Assembly (NCBI GenBank): GCA_038145075.1
Contig: JAYQOY010000022.1
Coordinates: 1-21,631 of the forward strand
Length of the DNA: 21,631 nt
Reading direction: 5' to 3'
Origin: TMED14 sp038145075
Lineage (GTDB): Bacteria; Bacteroidota; Bacteroidia; Flavobacteriales; Schleiferiaceae
Position numbers and translations under genes: made by a program. Position 1 is the stretch's first letter. Every line of letters begins with the position of its first letter. Positions 7,761 through 15,087 of this stretch are shown piece by piece. The notes under the pieces are model-generated. The model made no database searches. It saw only the letters and a program-made list of their open reading frames with translations, and was not told the DNA's origin.

Positions 7761-8904
7761 GTTGCTTGTTCTGACTCTCACGGTGTTGAGCGTCGCGCTC
7801 GATGCCGCGGTGCCTCAGGTGCGGGTTCGGCTCTTTTCCGGCCAAAACATGAGCCAGGTCATCCTCAGTGGCACGCGCATGCAGGCGAAACTCTTTGGGC
7901 TAGGGGCAGACAGCTCCCTCACTGCATCTACCTTCATGCTTCAGCAGTCCGGCGGTAAAATCCGCGTCGAATCGGAAGGAAACCCCGACCTCCTTGTGGA
8001 TTCTGTGGCCGTCAGTGCGGCGCGTCCACTCTACTTTTTAGGCGCCAAAGGCGTGAAGCGCTACCTGCCGGGCAAAGTCGTTCTCAAGCCCCGTGGTGCC
8101 GCCTATGTCTTGGCCGTGAACGTGTTGGAAATGGACGATTACCTGGTTGGCGTGGTACATGCGGAGCTGGGGCGCCTAGAGCATCCCCAGCTGTGGGCGG
8201 CACAGGCTGCGGTCGCGCGCACCTGGTTTGCCCGAAACCAGCGCAAGTTCTGCGAGCAGGGCGAGTGCTATGCCGTCACCGACGACGTGCAATCTCAAGT
8301 CTACCACGGTTGGCCTGCTGATACGGCTCGCTTGAAGCGCTTGCAAACGGCTGTTTCACTCACTCACGATTTGCTGGTGGTCACGGCAGAGGGTCGCCCC
8401 GTGGAGGCCTTGTTTCATGCAAATTCGGGCGGTCAGACCATGCCGTCCGGCTGGTATTTCTCCGAGCGTGCTTATCTCGTCAGTGTGCCCGACAGTTTCA
8501 GTGTTGGCTGTCCGCAGACGCATTGGACCAAGTCTCTGGACAAAGAGGCCTACATTGCTCAAATGGCCTCCTGGCTCCGCCAGTCGGCTAAAGATTCCGC
8601 CTTCCGCCGCTTTATCTGCACCTACCAGCAGCCCGAACGTGCCGAATACCTCACCTACCAAGGCCAGCGACTCCGCCTGCGAACGGTGCGGGAACACTAT
8701 AAGCTGCGTTCGACCTGGTTTTCCGTGTCGGATGGTTCGGGCCAAATCACCTTGCACGGCCGCGGCTACGGGCACGGCATAGGTATGTCCCAAGAAGGCG
8801 CGCATGCCATGGCCAAGAAGGGCTATTCGGCCGATGAGATTACTCGTTTCTACTTCCCGGGCACCCATCTCGTGGCTTGGGATGAAGCCAATTGGTCGGA
8901 GTAA
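7744..8904 (+). CDS. Exported SpoIID/LytB-domain protein, probable peptidoglycan glycan-strand lyase
   Basis: 386 residues. An N-terminal signal peptide (1-22) precedes a full SpoIID/LytB domain. The DYLVGVVHAELG segment carries Glu141 at the place of the SpoIID catalytic Glu. AAVARTWFARNQ follows, and the C-terminal GRGYGHGIGMSQEGAHAMA motif is at 339-357. SpoIID is a lytic transglycosylase that cuts glycan strands lacking stem peptides; the same activity is inferred here. The ATG at 7744 is chosen over the upstream ATG at 7690 because it begins the signal peptide; it overlaps lpxB by 17 nt. Sporulation is not implied, since this domain occurs widely in non-sporulating bacteria. Confidence 0.9.
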   Translation: MRLSSKLLVLTLTVLSVALDAAVPQVRVRLFSGQNMSQVILSGTRMQAKLFGLGADSSLTASTFMLQQSGGKIRVESEGNPDLLVDSVAVSAARPLYFLGAKGVKRYLPGKVVLKPRGAAYVLAVNVLEMDDYLVGVVHAELGRLEHPQLWAAQAAVARTWFARNQRKFCEQGECYAVTDDVQSQVYHGWPADTARLKRLQTAVSLTHDLLVVTAEGRPVEALFHANSGGQTMPSGWYFSERAYLVSVPDSFSVGCPQTHWTKSLDKEAYIAQMASWLRQSAKDSAFRRFICTYQQPERAEYLTYQGQRLRLRTVREHYKLRSTWFSVSDGSGQITLHGRGYGHGIGMSQEGAHAMAKKGYSADEITRFYFPGTHLVAWDEANWSE

Positions 8905-8991
8905 AGTATTCACAGACAGGTTTTAGGGTCTGAAGGCGTTTCCAAACGTTTAAGGTCGGTTCTGCCTCGAAAAGAGAGCTCATTTTGAGCC

Positions 8992-10500
8992 ATGCTCTAT
9001 CCACATGCACGCCGTGACGTGCTCCTTGCGCTGGCCTTTGGGGTTCTCTGGGCCGTGGTTCCGCGCGCGCAACCGCTCGATCGGCCCCTGAGCTACACAG
9101 GCTTGTTTACCGTAGTGGATGCGCGAAGCCTTCGGGACAGTCTGGGGCAGCTTTGGCACACTTCAGCAGCGGAAGGCCCAGGGAGTTACTTCGGGGCTTT
9201 GACGTTACGGCCGTTTGAAAGCTTGGATTTGCCCTTCGTTTTTCGCGCCAAGGAGGTCTATGGCGCTAAGGGCATGTTGGGCGAAGCGCGCATTCTGAAG
9301 GCTGAACAACTTTATGTAGCAAGCAGCCCTAAATTGCTTAAAATATGGATGTTACGCATTGAAAAGCTTCCGTGGAGCACGGGCGCCAAAGCTCTGGTGC
9401 ACGCATTGGTTTTAGGCAAGGCGCGGGACCTGCCTGAGGGCATTCGAACAGGCATGCAGCGCCTCGGGCTTTCCCATCTAACGGCCGTTTCTGGTTTTCA
9501 TTTGGGGCTCTTATGGGGACTCATCGCAGCCTGTAGCCGCATGCTCCCATGGGGCATCCGGCCTCTTGTACGCATGGCAGGGGTAGGGGGCATCTGGGCC
9601 TACGTGAGCGTTATTGGCATGCCTATTTCGGCCGTTCGGGCCGCCGTTATGCTCACGGTCTTGGCACTCTTGGGCCTTGGGTCGCGCCGAAAATCCAGCC
9701 TACGCGGCCTCGCTTTCACCGTTGGGGGCATGCTACTCTACCAGCCCGAATGGCTCTACGACCTTGGTTTCCAACTTTCGGTCAGTGCCGTTTTGGGCAT
9801 TGTACTTTGGATGCGCTGGCCATTTAAATCCGGATGGAAAACACTGGGAATCTCGGTAGTGGCCCAGTTTTCCACACTTTGGGTGGCCCTGCCCACCTTT
9901 CATCTGTGGCCCTGGTTTTTTTGGCCCGCCAATGTGCTTCTCACGCCGCTGCTTTTACTCGTCTATCCCTACGTGGGCTTTGCGCTGGTCGCTCAAGCCC
10001 TAGGACATGACCTGCCTTTTCCGGAAAAAGCCCTGGATCTCTTGGCTTCGGTTCCGGATTCCTGGGTCTGGGAGGGAGGCTACCTGGCTTTTTCGGGGAG
10101 GCTAGCTTTGGCTGTGGCCGTGGTTGGCGGTTGGTGGGGACTTTACACCCGGAGGAAGGGACTATGTGCGTTGGCGCTGTGTACGGCATGGGCAGTCATG
10201 GTCGAGAGCACGCCCCTTCCAACACAGGAGCGCACCTGGCATCGCTATGGGCGAGGGTTGGCACAGGTGGAAGTTCGCGGGGACAGTGCCTTGGTGCAAG
10301 GAACACAGGGCTTCCTGGGTCGAGCCTACTACTGGGACAAATCCCTTCAGGGCTATTGGCGCTCCAGGGGGGTGAAGCATATCGAGATGCGGGTGGTTTC
10401 CTATTCTGCACTGCCAGAGACACTGCGCACTTGGGGCGAATCGCGTCAAGAAGCGCTGTGTTGGGTTCGGCCGCGAAGCATCCAACGAAGGTCCTGGTAG
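8992..10500 (+). CDS. ComEC/Rec2-family DNA-uptake channel protein without nuclease domain
   Basis: 502 residues. After an N-terminal helix (about 9-26) and a small soluble section, the ComEC/Rec2 'Competence' membrane domain runs from about 125 to 385. Its signature stretch HLTAVSGFHLGL starts near 162 and is followed by many hydrophobic helices. The last 90 residues are soluble and short. The C-terminal metallo-beta-lactamase domain of full ComEC is absent, as are its zinc motifs. The family forms the inner-membrane channel for single-stranded DNA during natural transformation; here that role is inferred. The 87-bp upstream gap holds a TCATTTTG (8980-8987) that is one base off the -7 consensus but lacks a -33 TTG. 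The 3' end overlaps the convergent membrane protein gene by 55 bp. Confidence 0.88.
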   Translation: MLYPHARRDVLLALAFGVLWAVVPRAQPLDRPLSYTGLFTVVDARSLRDSLGQLWHTSAAEGPGSYFGALTLRPFESLDLPFVFRAKEVYGAKGMLGEARILKAEQLYVASSPKLLKIWMLRIEKLPWSTGAKALVHALVLGKARDLPEGIRTGMQRLGLSHLTAVSGFHLGLLWGLIAACSRMLPWGIRPLVRMAGVGGIWAYVSVIGMPISAVRAAVMLTVLALLGLGSRRKSSLRGLAFTVGGMLLYQPEWLYDLGFQLSVSAVLGIVLWMRWPFKSGWKTLGISVVAQFSTLWVALPTFHLWPWFFWPANVLLTPLLLLVYPYVGFALVAQALGHDLPFPEKALDLLASVPDSWVWEGGYLAFSGRLALAVAVVGGWWGLYTRRKGLCALALCTAWAVMVESTPLPTQERTWHRYGRGLAQVEVRGDSALVQGTQGFLGRAYYWDKSLQGYWRSRGVKHIEMRVVSYSALPETLRTWGESRQEALCWVRPRSIQRRSW

Positions 10501-11018
10501 GTCTGTACGAGCCACCAGGTGGCCCCTAGCAGGGGGAGGGGAGTGATGCCGTCCAGCATTTGGGCTGCTTCATTTGTTTTTGAATTGAAGAGATCCGGCA
10601 GGGTAGCGTCCGCATCGACATAAAACCACGTGCCCTCAAAGAAGAAGCCGTAGTGGCCAAAGAAGGGGAAGAAGAGTTGCTTTTGAAACAGACCGTCTGC
10701 CCCGTAGATCCAGTCGCCGGCAATCATAAAGAGCATTGTTCCCAGTAAAAGCTGCCACAACGCAATACTCGTGGCGGACCAGCGCGCGTAGGCGGATTGG
10801 CTCCAAATGGAAACGAGTCCTAGACTCAGAAATCCGAGCCCCAAGCCTCCAAACACCACGCCGTATACACTTCCTGCAAACAGCAGAAGGAGATACTCAT
10901 GTCCATAGCTGATGTTCAACTCCCCATCGCAGGATGCAACGCTCATGGGTAAGAGGAGCAGAAGCGCCCAGGCGAGTAGGCGGCGGGCTTCGCGTTTGCG
11001 TACGGGGGTCCAATTCAT
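10446..11018 (-). CDS. Unrecognised multi-pass membrane protein
   Basis: 190 residues, not recognised. The N-terminus is basic (residues 7-13), then hydrophobic (14-29), ending in VASC with Cys30, which resembles a lipobox. However, further hydrophobic segments at about 42-71, 82-100 and 158-175 make it a polytopic membrane protein, so lipidation is uncertain. An aromatic-rich section (FFPFFGHYGFFFEG) lies at 117-129. It starts only 2 bp after the folP stop codon on the same strand, so it is probably cotranscribed with folP. Its last 55 bp overlap comEC in antisense. The protein looks real, but its function cannot be inferred. Confidence 0.75.
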   Translation of the reverse strand: MNWTPVRKREARRLLAWALLLLLPMSVASCDGELNISYGHEYLLLLFAGSVYGVVFGGLGLGFLSLGLVSIWSQSAYARWSATSIALWQLLLGTMLFMIAGDWIYGADGLFQKQLFFPFFGHYGFFFEGTWFYVDADATLPDLFNSKTNEAAQMLDGITPLPLLGATWWLVQTYQDLRWMLRGRTQHSAS

Positions 11019-11020
11019 GC

Positions 11021-11866
11021 TTAGGAGTTTAGGGATTCCCAGAGTTTAACCACGTCTGCTGCTTCCTGCGCATCGTGAACGCGGAGGATTTGGGCACCAC
11101 GCTCAAGGGCATAGAGGTGAAGGGCGCTCGTGGCCGGTAAAACGGTGTCGGGACTTCGGTCCAAATGCTTCCACAGCATGCTCTTGCGCGACAACCCGAT
11201 GTACAAGGGCGCCTCCAGTTCCTGCAGAAGGGGCAAGTCTTTCAACACGCGGTAATTGGCTTCCACCGTCTTTCCAAAGCCCAACCCAGGATCTAGGAGG
11301 ACGTGTTCAACGCCTTGTTGGCGGAGTTCGTGAAGATGCCGGTGAAAATACGCGCGTAGGTCCGCCATGACCTTGTCGGGGGTCAAGGCGGCATTCTGCA
11401 TGGTGCTGGGACTGTGACCAGCGGGATAATGGGTGAGGATGTAAGGGGCTTTTGTTTGGGCCGCAACCGTCCAAATGGTCGGGTCCAAACTTCCGCCCGA
11501 CACGTCGTTGATGATGTGTGCGCCTTGGGCTAAGGCCCGGTAGGCAATCTCGCCCCGAAAGGTGTCAATGCTGATAGGTACACCGGGAAAGCGCAGCGCC
11601 AGACGCTGCAGGGCGGGCGCTACGCGGGCCCATTCTTCTTCAAGGCTGGGAACTTCGGCGCCGGGACGCGTGCTGCAACCCCCGAGGTCCAGCCACTGAG
11701 CCCCGCCTGCGAGGAGGGCTTCCGCATGGGATTCGGCGGCATCGGCGGAAGCGACTCGGCTTCCTGCGTAAAAAGAATCGGGCGTAGTGTTGAGAATGCC
11801 CACAATGACGGGGCGGTTTGCAGTCCACGTTTGGCCCGATATGGGCAAAGAAAAAGAGCGGAACAT
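11021..11866 (-). CDS. folP: Dihydropteroate synthase FolP
   Basis: 281-residue enzyme condensing 6-hydroxymethyl-7,8-dihydropterin pyrophosphate with p-aminobenzoate, the sulfonamide target in folate synthesis. All core motifs are visible: NTTPDSF (26-32), LDLGGCSTRPG (59-69), SIDTFR (99-104), INDVSGG (119-125), DPGLGFGK (192-199), GLSRKSML (224-231) and RVHD (262-265). A GTG at 11878 would add four residues, but the ATG at 11866 is the likelier start. It is divergent from the DUF1599 gene with 27 bp between start codons. A minus-strand TATCTTTA (11890-11883) is one base off the -7 consensus, without a clear -33. Confidence 0.95.
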   Translation of the reverse strand: MFRSFSLPISGQTWTANRPVIVGILNTTPDSFYAGSRVASADAAESHAEALLAGGAQWLDLGGCSTRPGAEVPSLEEEWARVAPALQRLALRFPGVPISIDTFRGEIAYRALAQGAHIINDVSGGSLDPTIWTVAAQTKAPYILTHYPAGHSPSTMQNAALTPDKVMADLRAYFHRHLHELRQQGVEHVLLDPGLGFGKTVEANYRVLKDLPLLQELEAPLYIGLSRKSMLWKHLDRSPDTVLPATSALHLYALERGAQILRVHDAQEAADVVKLWESLNS

Positions 11867-11893
11867 CGTACCTTTCACATCCTAAAGATACTC

Positions 11894-12436
11894 ATGGCAA
11901 ACACCGCACACGAATACGCAACGGTCATCGACCAATGCCGTCAATTGTTCACCAAGAAGGCGCAGGATTACGGAACCGCGTGGCGCATCCTTCGGCTGCC
12001 CTCTTTGACGGACCAAATCTTCATCAAAGCCAACCGCCTGCGCTCCATCCAAATGGCGGGTACACAGAAAGTAGCGGACCCCATGGAGGGCGAATTCATT
12101 GGCATCGTCAACTACAGCATCATGGCCCTCATCCAGATGGAAAAAGGAGTGGCTGACGAGCCCGACATGACCGCTGAAGAGGCGCTCGAAGCGTATAACG
12201 CCCAGGCGGAAATTATCAAGAACCTCATGGAGGCTAAGAACCACGACTACGGCGAGGCGTGGCGCGACATGCGGATTTCTTCCCTGACGGACCTCATCCT
12301 CCAAAAGTTGCTTCGGGTCAAACAAATCGAAGACAACCAAGGCCAAACCTTGGTCAGTGAGGGCATTGACGCCAATTACCAGGACATGGTCAACTATGCG
12401 GCCTTTGCCCTGATAAAACTGAATTTTCCAGCATGA
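11894..12436 (+). CDS. DUF1599-domain protein with an internal duplication
   Basis: 180 residues of the Bacteroidota DUF1599 family, no established function. I recall the Pfam family being linked to phage nucleotide-modification gene sets, which I cannot verify here. Two similar halves are plain: residues about 11-82 (KAQDYGTAWR, then SLTD, then IVNYSIMALIQME) and about 105-177 (KNHDYGEAWR, then SLTD, then MVNYAAFALIKLN). The two DYG motifs are at 25-27 and 118-120. The frame is open to 11726, inside folP on the other strand; the ATG at 11894 begins the family homology. A TACCTTTC at 11869-11876 is one base from the -7 consensus. The gene ends with an ATGA overlap into the next one. Confidence 0.88.
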   Translation: MANTAHEYATVIDQCRQLFTKKAQDYGTAWRILRLPSLTDQIFIKANRLRSIQMAGTQKVADPMEGEFIGIVNYSIMALIQMEKGVADEPDMTAEEALEAYNAQAEIIKNLMEAKNHDYGEAWRDMRISSLTDLILQKLLRVKQIEDNQGQTLVSEGIDANYQDMVNYAAFALIKLNFPA

Positions 12437-13584
12437 AGAACCTTCTCACCCAGATCTCCCGCGTCCTAGTTGGGGGCTTGTTTATTTTCAGTGGGGTCAT
12501 CAAGATGAACGACCCCGTCGGCTTTGGCTTTAAACTAGAGGAATACTTTGGGGAGGACGTTTTGAACCTGCCCTTTTTGCAGCCATGGGCCTTGCATTTG
12601 GCGGTATTCTTGGTGGTGCTGGAGGTCATGCTCGGAGTCTTTTTACTGCTGGGCTGCTTTAAGCGTTTCACCCTGTGGAGCTTGGCCGGCATGATGGCCT
12701 TCTTCACCTTTTTGACCTTTTACAGCGCCTACTTCAACAAGGTGACGGATTGCGGCTGCTTTGGGGATGCCATTCCCTTGACGCCATGGGAAAGCTTTAG
12801 CAAGGACGTGGTTTTGAGCGTCTTGATTGCCATATTGATTTGGGGCCAAACGCATATTCGCACCTGGCTTCCGGTCCGATTCAACCAAGCCAAAATGGCC
12901 GGCGCCCTTCTGTTTTGCGCCCTATTCACCAACCACGTGTTGAGCCATGGTCCGGTCTGGGATTTCCGTGCGTACAAGCCCGGTACCGATGTCTTGGTAG
13001 CCATGAAGTCAGCCGAAGAACTCGGTTTGGAGCCTCCCAAGTACGAAACCTACTTCACCCTAGCGGCAGCGGACGGCAGTCGCGTTGAAGTTTCGGGAAC
13101 GGCCTACATCGACGAAAAGTGGTACGAGCGCACGGACTACACTATCGTAGAGGATGGCACCTACAGCAAAAAAATTGCTGAGGGCTATGAGCCTCCCATC
13201 CACGACTTCGCCATTATGATCAACGGCGAAGACCGCACGGAGGAGTTCGTTGCCGCTCCGCAGGTCCTTTGGCTGATTGCGTATGACTTGTCCAAGGCAA
13301 ATACCTCCGAGCTCGAACGCCTCATTGCGGAGCTCAACATCCACGTCGCGAAGAGTGGTGTCAAGGTGGTGGGCATGACCTCTTCGAGCGACGAGGAGAT
13401 TGCAGCCTTGGTGGGGAAAACCGGCTGCCGTTTTCCTTGGGCGGTGATGGACGGTACGGCCTTGAAGACGGTTCAGCGCTCCAATCCCGGGGTGACCTTC
13501 CTGGAGGACGGTGTCATTCAAATGCACTGGCACTACAATGATGCTATATTCTTAAAAGACAGCAATTTAGTCTGGCCTGAATGA
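12433..13584 (+). CDS. BT_3928-type DoxX/MauE-like membrane protein with thioredoxin-like C-terminal domain
   Basis: 383 residues. The N-terminal half is a four-helix DoxX/MauE-like membrane domain (about 7-150) with a conserved DCGCFGD motif (Cys107, Cys109) at the end of the third helix. The soluble C-terminal region (about 160-383) ends in a segment resembling a thioredoxin fold (VLWLIAYDLSKA, then GMTSSSDEEI, then PGVTFLEDG) but has no CxxC motif. This matches the family named after Bacteroides thetaiotaomicron BT_3928, which neighbours DUF1599 and tpiA genes in that genus (recalled). A redox role is possible from the MauE-like domain, but unproven. It is linked to its neighbours by ATGA overlaps on both sides. 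Confidence 0.87.
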   Translation: MKNLLTQISRVLVGGLFIFSGVIKMNDPVGFGFKLEEYFGEDVLNLPFLQPWALHLAVFLVVLEVMLGVFLLLGCFKRFTLWSLAGMMAFFTFLTFYSAYFNKVTDCGCFGDAIPLTPWESFSKDVVLSVLIAILIWGQTHIRTWLPVRFNQAKMAGALLFCALFTNHVLSHGPVWDFRAYKPGTDVLVAMKSAEELGLEPPKYETYFTLAAADGSRVEVSGTAYIDEKWYERTDYTIVEDGTYSKKIAEGYEPPIHDFAIMINGEDRTEEFVAAPQVLWLIAYDLSKANTSELERLIAELNIHVAKSGVKVVGMTSSSDEEIAALVGKTGCRFPWAVMDGTALKTVQRSNPGVTFLEDGVIQMHWHYNDAIFLKDSNLVWPE

Positions 13585-14582
13585 CGCGTCGCTGGAAGTC
13601 CATTGCCCAGTCTGTTCTCGTCCTATGGGGCGTTGCTACGCTCGTATTCTTCTTGTTTCATGCGGTGGCCGGGGATCCCGCCCGAATGATGCTGGGTCAG
13701 GTGGAAGACCCTCAGGCACTTGCGGCGTTGCGCGCCGAATATGGCCTGGACCAACCCTTGCTTGTCCAATATGGCCACTACCTCGAAGGACTTCTTCCCG
13801 TAGGTGAAACGTCCGATGGCGGTTGGGGACTCCGCTGGCCGGATCTCCAAACCTCCTACCAGCAAAAGGGGCGCGCGGTGACCAGCATGCTCGCCGCAAC
13901 TCTGCCTAACACGGCCCTCTTGGCTTTGCTTTCCATGGGCCTGGCGCTTGTGATTGGAATTCCGCTAGGTTTGTTTGCAGCGGTTCGCCAAGGCACCCTC
14001 GCGGATCGTGCCGTCGTATTCCTGTCCACCACGGGCATGGCGATGCCGAGCTTCTTCAGCGCCGTTCTCATCGGTTGGATTTTTGGCTTTGTACTCGCCC
14101 CCTGGACGGGCTTGCCCATGACGGGGAACTTGAGGGAGCTCGACGATTTTGGCGAGTTCTACCGCTTGCATTGGCAAAACGCCATTCTGCCTGCCGTCAC
14201 CTTGGGCGTTCGGCCCCTGGGGGTGATTGCCCAAATGATGCGCTCCTCGGCCTTGGAGGTGATGAGCCAGGACTATGTTCGAACCGCCTACGCCAAAGGC
14301 CTATCCCGTGCGCAAGTAATGCGCCGGCACGTGCTCCGAAATGCCCTCAATCCCTTGGTAACCACGGTTTCTGGTTGGTTGGCGGGCCTCTTTTCCGGTG
14401 CCGTCTTTGTCGAATCTGTCTTTGGCTGGAACGGCACGGGCAAGCTCATGGTGGACGCCCTTGAATCGCGCGACTTCCCTGTCGTTATGGGCTGCGTACT
14501 GGCGCTTTCCGCGGTCTTTGTGCTCATCCAGTGGGCTGTGGAGTGGGCCTACCGGTGGATTGATCCCCGAGTTAAGGGCTAG
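13581..14582 (+). CDS. Dpp/Opp-type ABC transporter permease
   Basis: 333-residue inner-membrane permease of the peptide/nickel (DppB/OppB) class. TM1 is at about 10-29, and the binding-protein-dependent transport domain spans about 105-325. The EAA loop DYVRTAYAKGLSRAQVMRRH at 231-250 would dock on an ATPase. FVESVFGWNGTGKL (276-289) and the C-terminal IDPRVKG are typical of DppB proteins. It begins with a 4-nt ATGA overlap. No ATPase, second permease or substrate-binding protein is present in the window, so its partners must be encoded elsewhere. Its TAG stop lies in AGGGCTAG, an 8-mer that matches the window-start repeat unit and runs directly into the left inverted repeat. Confidence 0.92.
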   Translation: MTRRWKSIAQSVLVLWGVATLVFFLFHAVAGDPARMMLGQVEDPQALAALRAEYGLDQPLLVQYGHYLEGLLPVGETSDGGWGLRWPDLQTSYQQKGRAVTSMLAATLPNTALLALLSMGLALVIGIPLGLFAAVRQGTLADRAVVFLSTTGMAMPSFFSAVLIGWIFGFVLAPWTGLPMTGNLRELDDFGEFYRLHWQNAILPAVTLGVRPLGVIAQMMRSSALEVMSQDYVRTAYAKGLSRAQVMRRHVLRNALNPLVTTVSGWLAGLFSGAVFVESVFGWNGTGKLMVDALESRDFPVVMGCVLALSAVFVLIQWAVEWAYRWIDPRVKG

Positions 14583-14656
14583 GGGGCGCCTCCGGCGCGT
14601 CAGGGGGTTAGGGAGTTTGGGAGCGCCTACGGCGCGTTAGGGTGCTAGGGAGTTTT
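14582..14656. repeat. Left arm: two tandem copies of a ~37-bp GC-rich hairpin plus CTAGGG unit
   Basis: Copy A (14582-14618) and copy B (14619-14656) align over their whole length with a handful of mismatches. Each begins with a small hairpin, GCGCC-tcc-GGCGC in A and GCGCC-tac-GGCGC in B, and each ends with TAGGGAGTTT. Copy B supplies the TAG stop codon of the minus-strand four-helix-bundle gene (14645-14647). Confidence 0.85.
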
Positions 14657-15022
14657 GGAGTCTTTGGAATTTAAGGGTTGAACTTTAGAATGCAGGCTAT
14701 TCATGGACTTGCGGATGATGGCTAGTTCGGCTAGAATTTTTTCTGTTTCAAAGATTCCTGGTTCCAAGCGCTCAAGCAACAAAACAAGGCTTCGAACTTC
14801 ATCCACCGAACCCCGGGCAATTCGGATGTAAAACGCAAACTCTTTGTTCCTGCCTCGACCGGCGCCTTCGGCTAGATTCAGCTGTATGGATAAGACAGCT
14901 CGGAAAAGTTGATCTTTCATAAAGCGATTTCGGACGAAATAGGGGTGGTGTTGCCAAGGGTGCACCAAGAGGTACAGTTCTTGGGCGGCTTGCCAAACGC
15001 GTAAGGAGGTGAAGTCATACAT
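14645..15022 (-). CDS. Four-helix-bundle protein, TIGR02436 / 23S rRNA intervening-sequence protein family
   Basis: 125 residues, alpha-helical. The family signature is clear: FTSLRVWQAAQELY (4-17), QLFRAVLSIQLNLAEGAGR (38-56, matching the usual RA-x-x-SI-x-x-N-x-AEG-x-GR) and RIARGSVDEVRSL (67-79). The family was first seen in 23S rRNA intervening sequences and also resembles Avd accessory proteins of diversity-generating retroelements. Neither rRNA nor a reverse transcriptase is in this window. The gene opposes the tpiA operon direction, is flanked by inverted repeats, and uses the CTAG of a repeat copy as its stop. A second in-frame start is absent nearby, so the ATG at 15022 is used. Cellular role unknown. 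Confidence 0.88.
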   Translation of the reverse strand: MYDFTSLRVWQAAQELYLLVHPWQHHPYFVRNRFMKDQLFRAVLSIQLNLAEGAGRGRNKEFAFYIRIARGSVDEVRSLVLLLERLEPGIFETEKILAELAIIRKSMNSLHSKVQPLNSKDSKTP

Positions 15023-15087
15023 AGTTGCAAGTACGCTTTGGCTTCACTCAGATTCGGGATTAAACGACTAAAGACATTTCCCTCAAT

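Noticed and set aside
8905..8991. Intrinsic terminator before comEC
   Set aside because: The GCTCA-TTT-TGAGC stem (8978-8990) is short, ends at the comEC start codon and has no T-tract.
14645..15022. 23S rRNA intervening sequence or a diversity-generating retroelement
   Set aside because: The protein family fits both contexts, but there is no rRNA, reverse transcriptase or template/variable repeat in the window.
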